A stretch of DNA of 64,000 nt from CAVQGZ01 sp963712175 (GTDB lineage Bacteria; Actinomycetota; Actinomycetes; Jiangellales; Jiangellaceae): contig CAVQGZ010000012.1 of assembly GCA_963712175.1 (NCBI GenBank), forward strand, positions 14,224-78,223. The letters run 5' to 3'. Shown here piece after piece: positions 43,921 to 51,467 of the stretch. The position numbers and the translations under genes were made by a program. The first letter of the stretch is position 1, and the number at the start of each line of letters is the position of its first letter. The notes beneath the pieces are model-generated. The model was not told where the DNA came from. It saw only the letters and a program-made list of their open reading frames with translations, and ran no database searches.

Positions 43921-44466
43921 TCACACCATGGTACCTGCGCTCGTGACCGGCCGGTCAGCATCGAGACGGGTGTGGGCGACAAGCGAGTGCACCGCCCGGG
44001 TGGCAGACGTCAGCGCAGCACCCCAGGTGGCCAGGTAGGAGAACTGCCACCACCACATGGCCTCGACGACGCGGCCGTTGGCGTAGTGCTGCAGGCCGTG
44101 GACGAGGTCGGATGCGACGACAGCCAGCTCGTCGGAGATCCGGCACACCGCCGTCCCTTGCTCGGGGTGCATGGGGTCGACGACGTCGACGTACACGTCC
44201 ACGTCGCCAAGAAGCTGCCGCAGCCCGTCGCGCAGGCTGTCGAGGTCGGCGTCCGGGCCCGCGTCCGCTTCGAAGTCCTCGTCCGGCGCGATGTCGGCCA
44301 GGGCAGCGAGCCGACCGCCGGCGAGAGCGAGCTGGCTGATCTCGAGCATGAGGACGGACAGGGCGAAGTCGGGCTCGTCGCCGGCGGCGACCTGCGCCAG
44401 CGCTACGAGGAATGCCGACATCTGCTCGTTCAGGTCGCGAGCCAGGGCGTCGAGCTCGTCCGGCAC
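43921..44466 (-). CDS. DUF5063 domain protein
   Basis: A 181-residue, mainly helical, acidic protein: FLVALAQVAAGDEPDFALSVLMLEISQLALAGGRLAAL (parts: PDFALSVLMLEISQLALAGG), then DVDVYVDVVDPMHPEQG and HYANGRVVEAMWWWQFSYLATWG. Matches the DUF5063 family, conserved between recR and lysC in actinobacteria; function unknown. The GTG at 44466 has GGGAGG upstream. No membrane segment or catalytic motif is apparent. Confidence 0.8.
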   Translation of the reverse strand: MPDELDALARDLNEQMSAFLVALAQVAAGDEPDFALSVLMLEISQLALAGGRLAALADIAPDEDFEADAGPDADLDSLRDGLRQLLGDVDVYVDVVDPMHPEQGTAVCRISDELAVVASDLVHGLQHYANGRVVEAMWWWQFSYLATWGAALTSATRAVHSLVAHTRLDADRPVTSAGTMV

Positions 44467-44480
44467 GGCCCACCTCCCAC

Positions 44481-45074
44481 TCAGATCGCTCGTCGGCCCT
44501 CCAGGGCCCGGCCCAGCGTCACCTCGTCGGCGTACTCGAGGTCGCCGCCTACCGGCAGCCCACTGGCCAGACGCGTGACTGTCAAGCCCATCGGCTTGAT
44601 CGTTCGCGCGAGGTAAGCCGCCGTCGCCTCGCCTTCGATGTTCGGGTCGGTCGCCAGCACGACCTCTGCCACCTCGCCACTGGCCAGCCGAGTCATGAGC
44701 GAGGCGATTCGCAGGTCGTCGGGACCGATGCCTTCGATGGGGGAGATCGCGCCCCCGAGCACGTGGTAGAGCCCACGGAACTCTCGAGTGCGTTCCATCG
44801 CCACGACGTCCTTGGGCTCCTCGACGACGCAGATGACGCTGCGGTCGCGCCTGGGGTTGGCGCACACCCGGCACTGCTCGTCCTCGGCCACGTTGCCGCA
44901 GACACTGCAGAACCGAGTGCGCCGTTTCACCTCGGTGATCGCCAGCGTCAGGCGGTCGACGTCGGCAGCGTCGGCCGACAACAGGTGGAACGCGATGCGC
45001 TGGGCGCTCTTCGGGCCGATCCCTGGTAGCTGGGAGAGCTCGTCGACCAGGTCCTGCAGTGCCCCGTCGTACAC
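44481..45074 (-). CDS. recR: Recombination protein RecR
   Basis: A 197-residue recombination mediator that loads RecA at gaps with RecF/RecO. It has the helix-hairpin-helix LPGIGPKSAQRIAFHLL, the four-Cys zinc site CSVCGNVAEDEQCRVC, and a Toprim domain with VVEEPKDVVAMERT and LATDPNIEGEATAAYLA. The GTG at 45074 begins VYDGALQDLVDELSQLPG one base after the YbaB stop. Confidence 0.96.
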   Translation of the reverse strand: MYDGALQDLVDELSQLPGIGPKSAQRIAFHLLSADAADVDRLTLAITEVKRRTRFCSVCGNVAEDEQCRVCANPRRDRSVICVVEEPKDVVAMERTREFRGLYHVLGGAISPIEGIGPDDLRIASLMTRLASGEVAEVVLATDPNIEGEATAAYLARTIKPMGLTVTRLASGLPVGGDLEYADEVTLGRALEGRRAI

Positions 45075-45075
45075 C

Positions 45076-45516
45076 TCAGCGGTCCGTGCGGTCGTCGGCC
45101 GCCTCGTCCGTACCGTCGTCCGGCGGGCCAGGGAGCAGACCAGGCGGCAGCAGGGCCTCCAGCCCACCCAGGTCAAGTCCCGCGCTCGAGCCCGCCAGCG
45201 CCGCGAGCCCACCCGTCGTTGCGCTGAGCTGCTCGGCGGCGAGCCGCTCGGCCTCGCCCTTGGCGTCCCGTACGGCGGCGACGACGAGATCGGCAAGGGT
45301 CTCCATCGCATCGGCGTCCTCGGCGTCGTAGGCCTCGTCTGCGATCGTGAGCGACACGAGGTCACCGCGACCGTCGACCGTCGCGCTGACAAGACCCCCG
45401 CCGGCGGTACCGACCGCGTGCAGGTCGGCGAGACCCTCCTGGGCGTGCATCATCTGCTCCTGCATCTGCTGGGCCTGGGCCAGCAGCGATCCGAAGTCGG
45501 GCATCCCGGCAGTCAT
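45076..45516 (-). CDS. YbaB/EbfC nucleoid-associated protein
   Basis: A 146-residue protein of the family that binds DNA as a dimer. FGSLLAQAQQMQEQMMHAQEGLADL is the long first helix, VSATVDGRGDLVSLTI the strand region and ETLADLVVAAVRDAKGEAERLA the last helix. A longer Pro/Asp-rich C-terminal tail (about 110-146) is typical of actinobacteria. It lies between dnaX and recR, the standard order. ATG 45516 is used; ATG three codons later is also possible. Confidence 0.92.
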   Translation of the reverse strand: MTAGMPDFGSLLAQAQQMQEQMMHAQEGLADLHAVGTAGGGLVSATVDGRGDLVSLTIADEAYDAEDADAMETLADLVVAAVRDAKGEAERLAAEQLSATTGGLAALAGSSAGLDLGGLEALLPPGLLPGPPDDGTDEAADDRTDR

Positions 45517-45538
45517 GGCTGTCTCCTGTTCGCGCTGG

Positions 45539-47524
45539 TCACGTCTCGTCCACAACGTCGATGATCTTCGCCCCCAGCTCGCGGCTCAGAAGGTCGGCCC
45601 CGCTGACGTCGTCGAGCAGGACGTCGTCAGGATCCACGTCGACTTGGCTGGATGACGTCTGGGGCTTGACTCCCCCGGACTCTGGCTCGGACGAGGGGTT
45701 CGGGTGCTCCGGCGAGCCTGGCCTCGACGACTGCGGCTTCGAGCCCTGGCCCTCGTCGCCGGCGGGTGGGGTGGACGCGCGCGACGGGCCCCGGGGATCC
45801 CGCGGCGACGAGTCGCGCGCCCTCGGACCGGCGGTGTCGTCCGAAGCATCCGGCTGCGCCGCGGGCTGCACCACCGCCTCGATGCGCAGCGGGCGACCGA
45901 GCACGTCGGCGACGGCCTGCTGAAGGTATCCGGTGTAGTCCGCACGCTGGGCCATCGTGTCCCGCAGCCGAGCGCTTCGGACACCCAGCACGAGCACGTT
46001 CTCGGCCACGTCGACGGGCTCGGTGTTGTCCTTGATGAAGGTCCAGGGTGCCTTGCGCAGCTCGCGCAGCCGCTCGAGCACCTCCGGCCAGGCACGACGC
46101 ACGGCGGCCAGGGACGACTCGCTGCTCGGGGCGGGCTCGGCGGGGGGCGCAGCTGATGCGTCTGGCGTCGCGTCGTCCGACGGCTGGGATGCGTCCGCCC
46201 GCGACGTCGGGCCGGCCGGGGCCTGGGCAGCAGAGCCGGGCCTGGCCCTGGGCCGGTCCGAGGGGGGTGCCTGAGCGTCCCGGCCGGGCGCGTCCGCCCG
46301 CGTCGTCGGAGCCTGCTGGGCAGGGGCTGACACAGCCGGAGGCGATTCCGGACCGGTTGGCCCCCGTTGCCGCTGGTGCTCCAGCCGGTCCACCCGGGCG
46401 TGCAGGTCGGCCACCCCGGTGTCAGTCCCGGGGAGCAGCAGCCGAGAGCACACCAGCTCGAGCTGGAGCCGGGTCGGCGTCGTCCCGCGCATGGCCAGGA
46501 TGCCCTCGTCGGCGACGTGTGCGAGACGCACGAGGTCGGCGCGCCCGAACGCACCGGCCTGCTCGCGCATGCGTTCGGCTTGGTCGTCCGGTGCCGAGAC
46601 GAGCCCGCTGTCCAGCGCGTCCGGGACCGTCTGCACCAGGAGGAGATCGCGAAGTCGTTCGAGGAGGTCGGTGAGGAACCGCCGTGGATCGTGACCGGAC
46701 TCGACGACGCGGTCGACGGCGTGGAACACGCCGGCGGCGTCGCTGGACGCCAGGGCCATCACTACCGCGTCGAGCAGCGCCGCGTCGGTGAAGCCGAGCT
46801 GCTCGTAGGCCAGGTCGTAGGTGACCCCGTCGTCGCCCGCGCCGGCCATCAGCTGCCCGAGCACCGAGAGTGCGTCGCGCACCGAGCCGGCGCCGGCGCG
46901 AGCCACGAGATCAAGGGCGGTCGGCTCGGCAGGGACTCCCTCCTGCGTGCAGATCCAGGCGAGGTGACCCTGCAGCAGGCGAGCGGGGACGAGCCGGAAC
47001 GGGTAGTGATGGGTGCGCGAACGGATCGTGGCCAGGATCTTGTCCGGGGACGTGGTCGCGAAGACGAACCGCACGTGGGGCGGAGGCTCCTCGATGATCT
47101 TGAGCAGCGCGTTGGCCGCGCCCGGGCCGAGCTGGTGAGCCTCGTCGATGATGTAGATCTTGAAGCGCGACGAGACAGGCGCGAAATGGGCGCGCTCGCG
47201 CAGCTCGCGGGCATCCTCCACCAGGCCGTGGGTGGCGGCGTCGAGCTCGACGACGTCGAGGCTGCCGGCGCCGTTCGGCGCGAGGTCGATGCACGACTGG
47301 CACTGCCCGCAGGGGTCGGGGGTCGGACCCTTCTCACAGTTCAACGACCGGGCCAGGATGCGTGCGCTCGAGGTCTTGCCGCAGCCTCGCGGTCCGGAGA
47401 ACAGGTAGGCGTGGTGGACGCGGTTCTTCTCGATCGCCCGCACGAGCGGCGCGGTGACGTGGTCCTGCCCCACGACGTCAGCGAAGCGGCCCGGACGATA
47501 GGTGCGGTAGAGGGCGAGCGCCAC
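45539..47524 (-). CDS. dnaX: DNA polymerase III subunit gamma/tau
   Basis: A 661-residue clamp-loader subunit. RTYRPGRFADVVGQDHV starts the protein; Walker A is FSGPRGCGKTSSARILA (about 43-59), the zinc site CEKGPTPDPCGQCQSC follows, then IDEAHQLGPGAANALLKIIEEPP and SVRDALSVLGQL. Residues about 395-500 are a Pro/Ala/Ser linker, after which a conserved tau-like block (AVRRAWPEVLERLRELRKAPWTFI) is present. GTG 47524 is chosen at VALALYRTYRPG. I saw no programmed frameshift signal. Confidence 0.95.
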   Translation of the reverse strand: MALALYRTYRPGRFADVVGQDHVTAPLVRAIEKNRVHHAYLFSGPRGCGKTSSARILARSLNCEKGPTPDPCGQCQSCIDLAPNGAGSLDVVELDAATHGLVEDARELRERAHFAPVSSRFKIYIIDEAHQLGPGAANALLKIIEEPPPHVRFVFATTSPDKILATIRSRTHHYPFRLVPARLLQGHLAWICTQEGVPAEPTALDLVARAGAGSVRDALSVLGQLMAGAGDDGVTYDLAYEQLGFTDAALLDAVVMALASSDAAGVFHAVDRVVESGHDPRRFLTDLLERLRDLLLVQTVPDALDSGLVSAPDDQAERMREQAGAFGRADLVRLAHVADEGILAMRGTTPTRLQLELVCSRLLLPGTDTGVADLHARVDRLEHQRQRGPTGPESPPAVSAPAQQAPTTRADAPGRDAQAPPSDRPRARPGSAAQAPAGPTSRADASQPSDDATPDASAAPPAEPAPSSESSLAAVRRAWPEVLERLRELRKAPWTFIKDNTEPVDVAENVLVLGVRSARLRDTMAQRADYTGYLQQAVADVLGRPLRIEAVVQPAAQPDASDDTAGPRARDSSPRDPRGPSRASTPPAGDEGQGSKPQSSRPGSPEHPNPSSEPESGGVKPQTSSSQVDVDPDDVLLDDVSGADLLSRELGAKIIDVVDET

Positions 47525-47575
47525 GCTTGTGCACCCTAGTCGTCGGGTGCGACACACCCGACCGGCTGCACACAG

Positions 47576-47666
47576 ATGGCCCCCCGCGCACCCGGTAGAG
47601 CTCGCCGACCCTTGCTGCCTTCCGGCCCTGGGGGAGTTGAGCGAGGTGCCGCCGCGCGGGGGACCG
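47576..47666 (-). ncRNA. ffs: Signal recognition particle RNA (4.5S, small type)
   Basis: On the reverse strand CCAGGGCCGGAAGGCAGCA is the universal SRP apical loop bound by Ffh. Outer arms CCCCCGCGC (from 47662) and GCGCGGGGG (to 47581) pair, and CTCGC/GCGAG form an inner helix. About 90 bases; ends are estimated from the outer helix. It lies between dnaX and tRNA-Ser, a common actinobacterial arrangement. Confidence 0.92.
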
Positions 47667-47725
47667 TCGACAAGGATACGCCCGGCGCCACGATGCTCCA
47701 CGCCGCGCCAGGTACCCTGCTGCGC

Positions 47726-47816
47726 GGAGGATTCGCCTAGTGGCCTATGGCGCACGATTGGAAATCGTGTTGGGGTTGATAGCCCCTCGCGGGTTCAAAT
47801 CCCGCATCCTCCGCCA
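47726..47816 (+). tRNA. tRNA-Ser (GGA)
   Basis: A class II tRNA of 91 bases including an encoded CCA. Acceptor arms GGAGGAT and ATCCTCC pair; anticodon stem CACGA/TCGTG holds loop TTGGAAA with anticodon GGA; the variable arm (TTGGGGTTGATAGCCCC) is long, as expected for serine; T arm GCGGGTTCAAATCCCGC. Confidence 0.95.
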
Positions 47817-47822
47817 CGCGGA

Positions 47823-47846
47823 GGGAGTCGGCGGGAGCCGACTCCC
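47823..47846 (+). terminator. 10-bp hairpin after tRNA-Ser (GGA)
   Basis: GGGAGTCGGC (47823-47832) and GCCGACTCCC (47837-47846) pair perfectly around the tetraloop GGGA, seven bases after the tRNA end. No T run follows. Confidence 0.7.
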
Positions 47847-47857
47847 GGCTGCTCTCC

Positions 47858-47863
47858 TACACT
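47858..47863 (+). promoter_or_regulatory. -10 box TACACT before the LytR_C gene
   Basis: TACACT would start RNA near 47870, giving a leader of about 60 bases before the GTG at 47929. The gene has its own GGAGG site, so this one would not be leaderless. Confidence 0.3.
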
Positions 47864-47928
47864 CTGACGTCGATGTGTGCCGCGATCTGTGACGAGAATC
47901 CCGACCCGGACCGAATGACGGAGGCCGT

Positions 47929-48504
47929 GTGACCTACGACGCCGAGGGCCCCGACCCCGTCGCCAAGCGATCGGTGACCAAGCCCATCCGAACGGCCATC
48001 GTGCTCGGTCTGCTTGCCGTCGCGGTGGTGTTCGCCGGTCGCTGGGGGTGGGACCAGCTCACCCAGCCCTTCGATGAAGGGTCCGCGGTGGCGATCAGCA
48101 CCGCCGAAGCCACGCCGTCGTGCACGCCTGCACCGGAGGCCGCCGCGGCACTGCCCGAGCCCGCCGAGATCCGAGTGAACGTGTACAACTCGTCCGGGAT
48201 CAGCGGCATCGCCGGCCAGACCTCAGAGCAGCTGGGAGCGCAGGGCTTCGAGATCGGCGCGGTCGACAACGACCCGCTAGGCAAGCGCCTCGACGGCGTC
48301 GGGGAGATCCGTTCGTCCGGAAACGTCGAGCCTCGCGTGCAGCAGCTGCTGCGATACGTCCCGGGCGCGACGTTGGTGCAGGACAATCGGCCGGACGAGA
48401 CGCTCGACTTCGCCGTAGGCGCCCAGTTCTCCGGCGTGGGCACCCCGGAGCCGTTGCCGGAGCAGCCCACGGAGAACACCGAGGACGACATCCCGACCTG
48501 CTGA
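47929..48504 (+). CDS. LytR C-terminal domain membrane protein
   Basis: A 191-residue protein: a cytoplasmic N-terminus of about 20 residues, one transmembrane helix (about 22-38), a Pro/Ala/Thr linker, and a LytR_C domain (about 84-165: IRVNVYNSSGISGIAGQTSEQLGAQGF, in part). The N-V-Y-N-x-(S/T) motif is typical. Such stand-alone domains are thought to bind the cell wall, but have no catalytic LytR part. GGAGG precedes the GTG. The tail is acidic and ends in Cys. Confidence 0.85.
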   Translation: MTYDAEGPDPVAKRSVTKPIRTAIVLGLLAVAVVFAGRWGWDQLTQPFDEGSAVAISTAEATPSCTPAPEAAAALPEPAEIRVNVYNSSGISGIAGQTSEQLGAQGFEIGAVDNDPLGKRLDGVGEIRSSGNVEPRVQQLLRYVPGATLVQDNRPDETLDFAVGAQFSGVGTPEPLPEQPTENTEDDIPTC

Positions 48505-48506
48505 CC

Positions 48507-50060
48507 TCAGCGTCTGGGGCGACGCCGCAGTCGCCACGTCCAGCGCAGCGGCAGGGTGTCCGCGTCCCTACCTTCATCGACAGGGGCGAGCCAGCCGGCC
48601 AGCCGGCCCCGACGGCTGACGGCGGTCAGCCGCCTCTCGGTGCCCTCGCGCGTCCCGAGCGGCGCGACGACCAGGACGCTGTCGCCGTGGCGTAGCGAGG
48701 TACCCGGGGCGGGGACGAAGCCGACACCGTCCCGGACGACCAGGGCGACCGAGGCTCCCTCCGGCAGCCGAAGCTCGCCGATCTCGACGCCGTGCAGTCG
48801 CGACGTCCCACCCACGGTCAGCTGGATCATGTCGGCCCCGACACGCTCCAGGGGGGCCGCCTCCAGGTCGACGTCCCGGCTCTCGGTCTCCTGGACCACT
48901 CCGAGAGCGCTCGCAAGCCGCGCGAGAGGCGGGGTCTGGACGATGGTGAAGACGATCACGGCAACGAACACCAGGTCGAAGATGCGCGCGGAGTCCGGAA
49001 ACGCCTCCGAGAGAGGGATGGTCGCCAGCACGACGGGAACGGCGCCGCGCAGACCCGCGAGGGACAGGAACGCCTGTTCGCGCACCGGCACCCGGAACGG
49101 CAACGAGGCCACCACGACGGACAGCGGTCGCGCCACGACGATGGTCACCGGGACGATCACGAGGGCGGCGACAACGATCGACCGGTCGATCTGCAGGGGC
49201 GAGGCGACGAGGCCGAGCATGACGAAGAGCCCGATCTGAGCGAGCCACGCCAGTCCCTCCACGAACGACCGGGTCGCAGGCCGGTGCGGCAGGTCGGAGT
49301 TGCCCAGCACGAGTGCCGCGAGGTACACCGCGGCGAACCCGCTGGCGTGGACGGCCGAGGCGCTGCCGTAGGCAAGGACGGCCACCGTCACGACCGCCAG
49401 GGGATACAGGCCGGAGGACGGCAGCGCCATGCGGCGCAACAGCCTGCCCCCACCGAAGCCGATGAGCAGACCGATGACGGCACCAGCCGTGAGCTCGAAC
49501 AAGGCCGCGGCCAGGAACCCGCCCCAGCCCAGCTCGTCCTTGGCGCCCGTGGCCAGCAGCGTGACCAGCAAGACCGTGGGGGCGTCGTTGAGTCCTGACT
49601 CAGCCTCCAGGGCCCCGGCCACCCGGGGGCGAAGCGGCACTCGACGCAGGACTGAGAACACCGCGGCGGCATCCGTCGAGGCGAAGATCCCACCGAGGAT
49701 GAGCGACGTCGTCCAGTCAAGTCCCAACCCGAGGTGGGCCACCGTCGCCACGACGGCCGTGCTGACCCCGACCCCGAGTGTGGACAGCAGGATGCCCAGC
49801 GGCATCGCCGATCGGACGTCTGCCCACCTGGTCGTCAACCCGCCCTCGGTCAGGATCACGACGAGCGCGGCGAAGCCGAGGGCATGAGCGGCCTCGGCGT
49901 CGTCGAACGTGAGCCCCGCCGAGCCGAGGACGACTCCGATGACGAGGTAGGCGAGCAGGCTCGGCAACCCGACCCGAGCGGACAGTCGGACGGCCAGGAT
50001 CGCCAGCCCGAGCACGATCGCGCCGATGAGCAGCGCCCGGTCGAGGGTCTCGACGTCCAC
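48507..50060 (-). CDS. Potassium/proton antiporter, CPA1 family with RCK_C domain
   Basis: A 517-residue transporter with about 12 helices (residues 8-395). GGIFASTDAAAVFSVLR and LEAESGLNDAPTVLLVTLLA are the ion-binding signatures of the NhaP/CvrA branch, and AGLRGAVPVVLATIPLSEAF the second conserved part. A C-terminal RCK_C domain (about 405-480; IQLTVGGTSRLHGVEIGELRLPEGASVALVVRDG in part) regulates by nucleotide binding. K+/H+ exchange is the known role of close relatives; Na+ is possible. Confidence 0.88.
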   Translation of the reverse strand: MDVETLDRALLIGAIVLGLAILAVRLSARVGLPSLLAYLVIGVVLGSAGLTFDDAEAAHALGFAALVVILTEGGLTTRWADVRSAMPLGILLSTLGVGVSTAVVATVAHLGLGLDWTTSLILGGIFASTDAAAVFSVLRRVPLRPRVAGALEAESGLNDAPTVLLVTLLATGAKDELGWGGFLAAALFELTAGAVIGLLIGFGGGRLLRRMALPSSGLYPLAVVTVAVLAYGSASAVHASGFAAVYLAALVLGNSDLPHRPATRSFVEGLAWLAQIGLFVMLGLVASPLQIDRSIVVAALVIVPVTIVVARPLSVVVASLPFRVPVREQAFLSLAGLRGAVPVVLATIPLSEAFPDSARIFDLVFVAVIVFTIVQTPPLARLASALGVVQETESRDVDLEAAPLERVGADMIQLTVGGTSRLHGVEIGELRLPEGASVALVVRDGVGFVPAPGTSLRHGDSVLVVAPLGTREGTERRLTAVSRRGRLAGWLAPVDEGRDADTLPLRWTWRLRRRPRR

Positions 50061-50108
50061 GCCACCTCACCTCTGCTCCGCCCGCCTCGAGGGTGAGACG
50101 AGAAGCGC

Positions 50109-50143
50109 GACGGCGCCTCGCGCTCAGGGCGAGAGGCGCCGTC
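50109..50143 (-). terminator. 11-bp hairpin downstream of tRNA-Ser (CGA)
   Basis: GACGGCGCCTC (50109-50119) and GAGGCGCCGTC (50133-50143) pair perfectly. The hairpin begins ten bases past the tRNA 3' end on the reverse strand and lies just upstream of the antiporter gene in the same direction, so it probably separates the two transcripts. Confidence 0.65.
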
Positions 50144-50152
50144 GGGCCGCAG

Positions 50153-50239
50153 CGGTGGCGGTGGGATTTGAACCCACGGAGGAGTTGCCCCCTCACACGC
50201 TTTCGAGGCGTGCTCCTTAGGCCGCTCGGACACGCCACC
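50153..50239 (-). tRNA. tRNA-Ser (CGA)
   Basis: An 87-base class II tRNA on the reverse strand. Acceptor GGTGGCG pairs with CGCCACC; anticodon stem CACGC/GCGTG holds loop CTCGAAA with anticodon CGA; the variable arm is long and the T arm has GGGTTCAAATCCC. Discriminator G, no encoded CCA. Confidence 0.95.
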
Positions 50240-50292
50240 GCGGGCGAGGATACCCGAGCGGGGACCCTGACCCCGATCCGAGCGAGGGGCCC

Positions 50293-50766
50293 TCAGCCGC
50301 CTCGGTGTGAGGCGAAGAAGCCCCGGAGCAAGGCCGCCGACTCCTCGGCTGCCACGCCTCGCACGACCTCCGGCCGGTGGTTCAGCCGTCGGTCACGCAC
50401 CACGTCCCACAGCGACCCGACGGCGCCCGCCTTGGGGTCGTCGGCGCCGAAGACCAGCCGGTCGACGCGGGCCGAGACGACCGCCCCGGCGCACATGGTG
50501 CACGGCTCGAGGGTCACGACGAGCGTGCAGCCCTCGAGTCGCCAGGAGCCACGGTTGGCGGCGGCCTGACGAAGAGCGACGACCTCGGCATGGGCGGTGG
50601 GGTCACGGTCGGCCTCGCGACGGTTGCGGCCTGCCCCGATCACGACACCTGTCTCGTCGACGACGACGGCGCCCACCGGGACGTCTGCGGACTCCAGGGC
50701 CAGCCGAGCCTGCTCCAGCGCCGCCTGCATCGCCGCCTCGACCACAGCCTGGTCCACACCGCCCAT
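50293..50766 (-). CDS. tadA: tRNA-specific adenosine deaminase
   Basis: A 157-residue zinc deaminase converting A34 to inosine in tRNA-Arg. The catalytic site is in DPTAHAEVVALRQAA (zinc His and proton-shuttle Glu) and LEPCTMCAGAVVSARV (two zinc Cys). ALEQARLALESADVPVGAVVV is the typical N-terminus. ATG 50766 is chosen to match family length (about 155). It is divergent from upp with 47 bases between the starts. Confidence 0.93.
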   Translation of the reverse strand: MGGVDQAVVEAAMQAALEQARLALESADVPVGAVVVDETGVVIGAGRNRREADRDPTAHAEVVALRQAAANRGSWRLEGCTLVVTLEPCTMCAGAVVSARVDRLVFGADDPKAGAVGSLWDVVRDRRLNHRPEVVRGVAAEESAALLRGFFASHRGG

Positions 50767-50800
50767 CCTGCCGGATAGCCCGCGCAACCCGACGCGCCGA

Positions 50801-50806
50801 TAGGCT
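50801..50806 (+). promoter_or_regulatory. -10 box TAGGCT for upp, leaderless start candidate
   Basis: TAGGCT lies seven bases before the GTG of upp at 50814, with no ribosome site between. It is identical to the nth box and has the same spacing. Confidence 0.45.
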
Positions 50807-50813
50807 CCGCGCC

Positions 50814-51458
50814 GTGCACCTGCATGTCGTCGACCATCCACTCGTCGCCCACAAGCTGACCATGCTGCGAGACGCCGACACGGCCTCCCCGACGTTCCGG
50901 CAGCTGGCTGACGAGCTGGTGACGCTGCTGGCGTACGAGGCGACCCGGACGGTGCACGTCAGCCCGGTGACTGTGCAGACGCCGGTGGCGCCGGCCGAGG
51001 GCGTGCATATGGTCCGCCCTGGACCACTCGTGGTACCGATCTTGCGAGCCGGGCTGGGAATGCTCGAGGGCATGACGCGCCTCGTGCCCACCGCCGAGGT
51101 CGGCTTTCTCGGCCTCGTCCGCGACGAGCGGACTCTTCACGCCACCACCTATGCCGAACGCCTGCCGGCCGACCTCTCCGGTCGCCAGTGCTTCGTGCTC
51201 GATCCCATGCTGGCCACCGGGGGGACCCTGGCGTCAGCAATCCACTACCTTGCCGAGCGCAACGCCGCCGAGGTCACGGCCATCTGCCTGCTGGCCGCCC
51301 CGGAGGGGCTCCAGCTGCTCGAGCGCGAGACCGCCAGGCTCGGGATCCCGCTCACCGTCGTCACCGCGTCGGTCGACGAGCGCCTCAACGAGGTCGGCTA
51401 CATCGTGCCGGGCCTGGGCGACGCCGGCGACCGCCTCTACGGCTCGGCCGGTTCGTAG
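50814..51458 (+). CDS. upp: Uracil phosphoribosyltransferase
   Basis: A 214-residue salvage enzyme making UMP from uracil and PRPP. VVDHPLVAHKLTMLRDADT is the conserved start, VVPILRAGLGMLEGMTRLVP and LVRDERTLHATTYAERLP follow, the PRPP loop is FVLDPMLATGGTLASAI and the uracil-binding end is EVGYIVPGLGDAGDRLYG. Full length. Converges on pntB with nine bases between. Confidence 0.95.
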   Translation: MHLHVVDHPLVAHKLTMLRDADTASPTFRQLADELVTLLAYEATRTVHVSPVTVQTPVAPAEGVHMVRPGPLVVPILRAGLGMLEGMTRLVPTAEVGFLGLVRDERTLHATTYAERLPADLSGRQCFVLDPMLATGGTLASAIHYLAERNAAEVTAICLLAAPEGLQLLERETARLGIPLTVVTASVDERLNEVGYIVPGLGDAGDRLYGSAGS

Positions 51459-51467
51459 CCGGCGCGG

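Noticed and set aside
45560..47540. Long plus-strand frames opposite dnaX
   Set aside because: dnaX has all clamp-loader motifs on the minus strand; the plus frames have no recognisable sequence.
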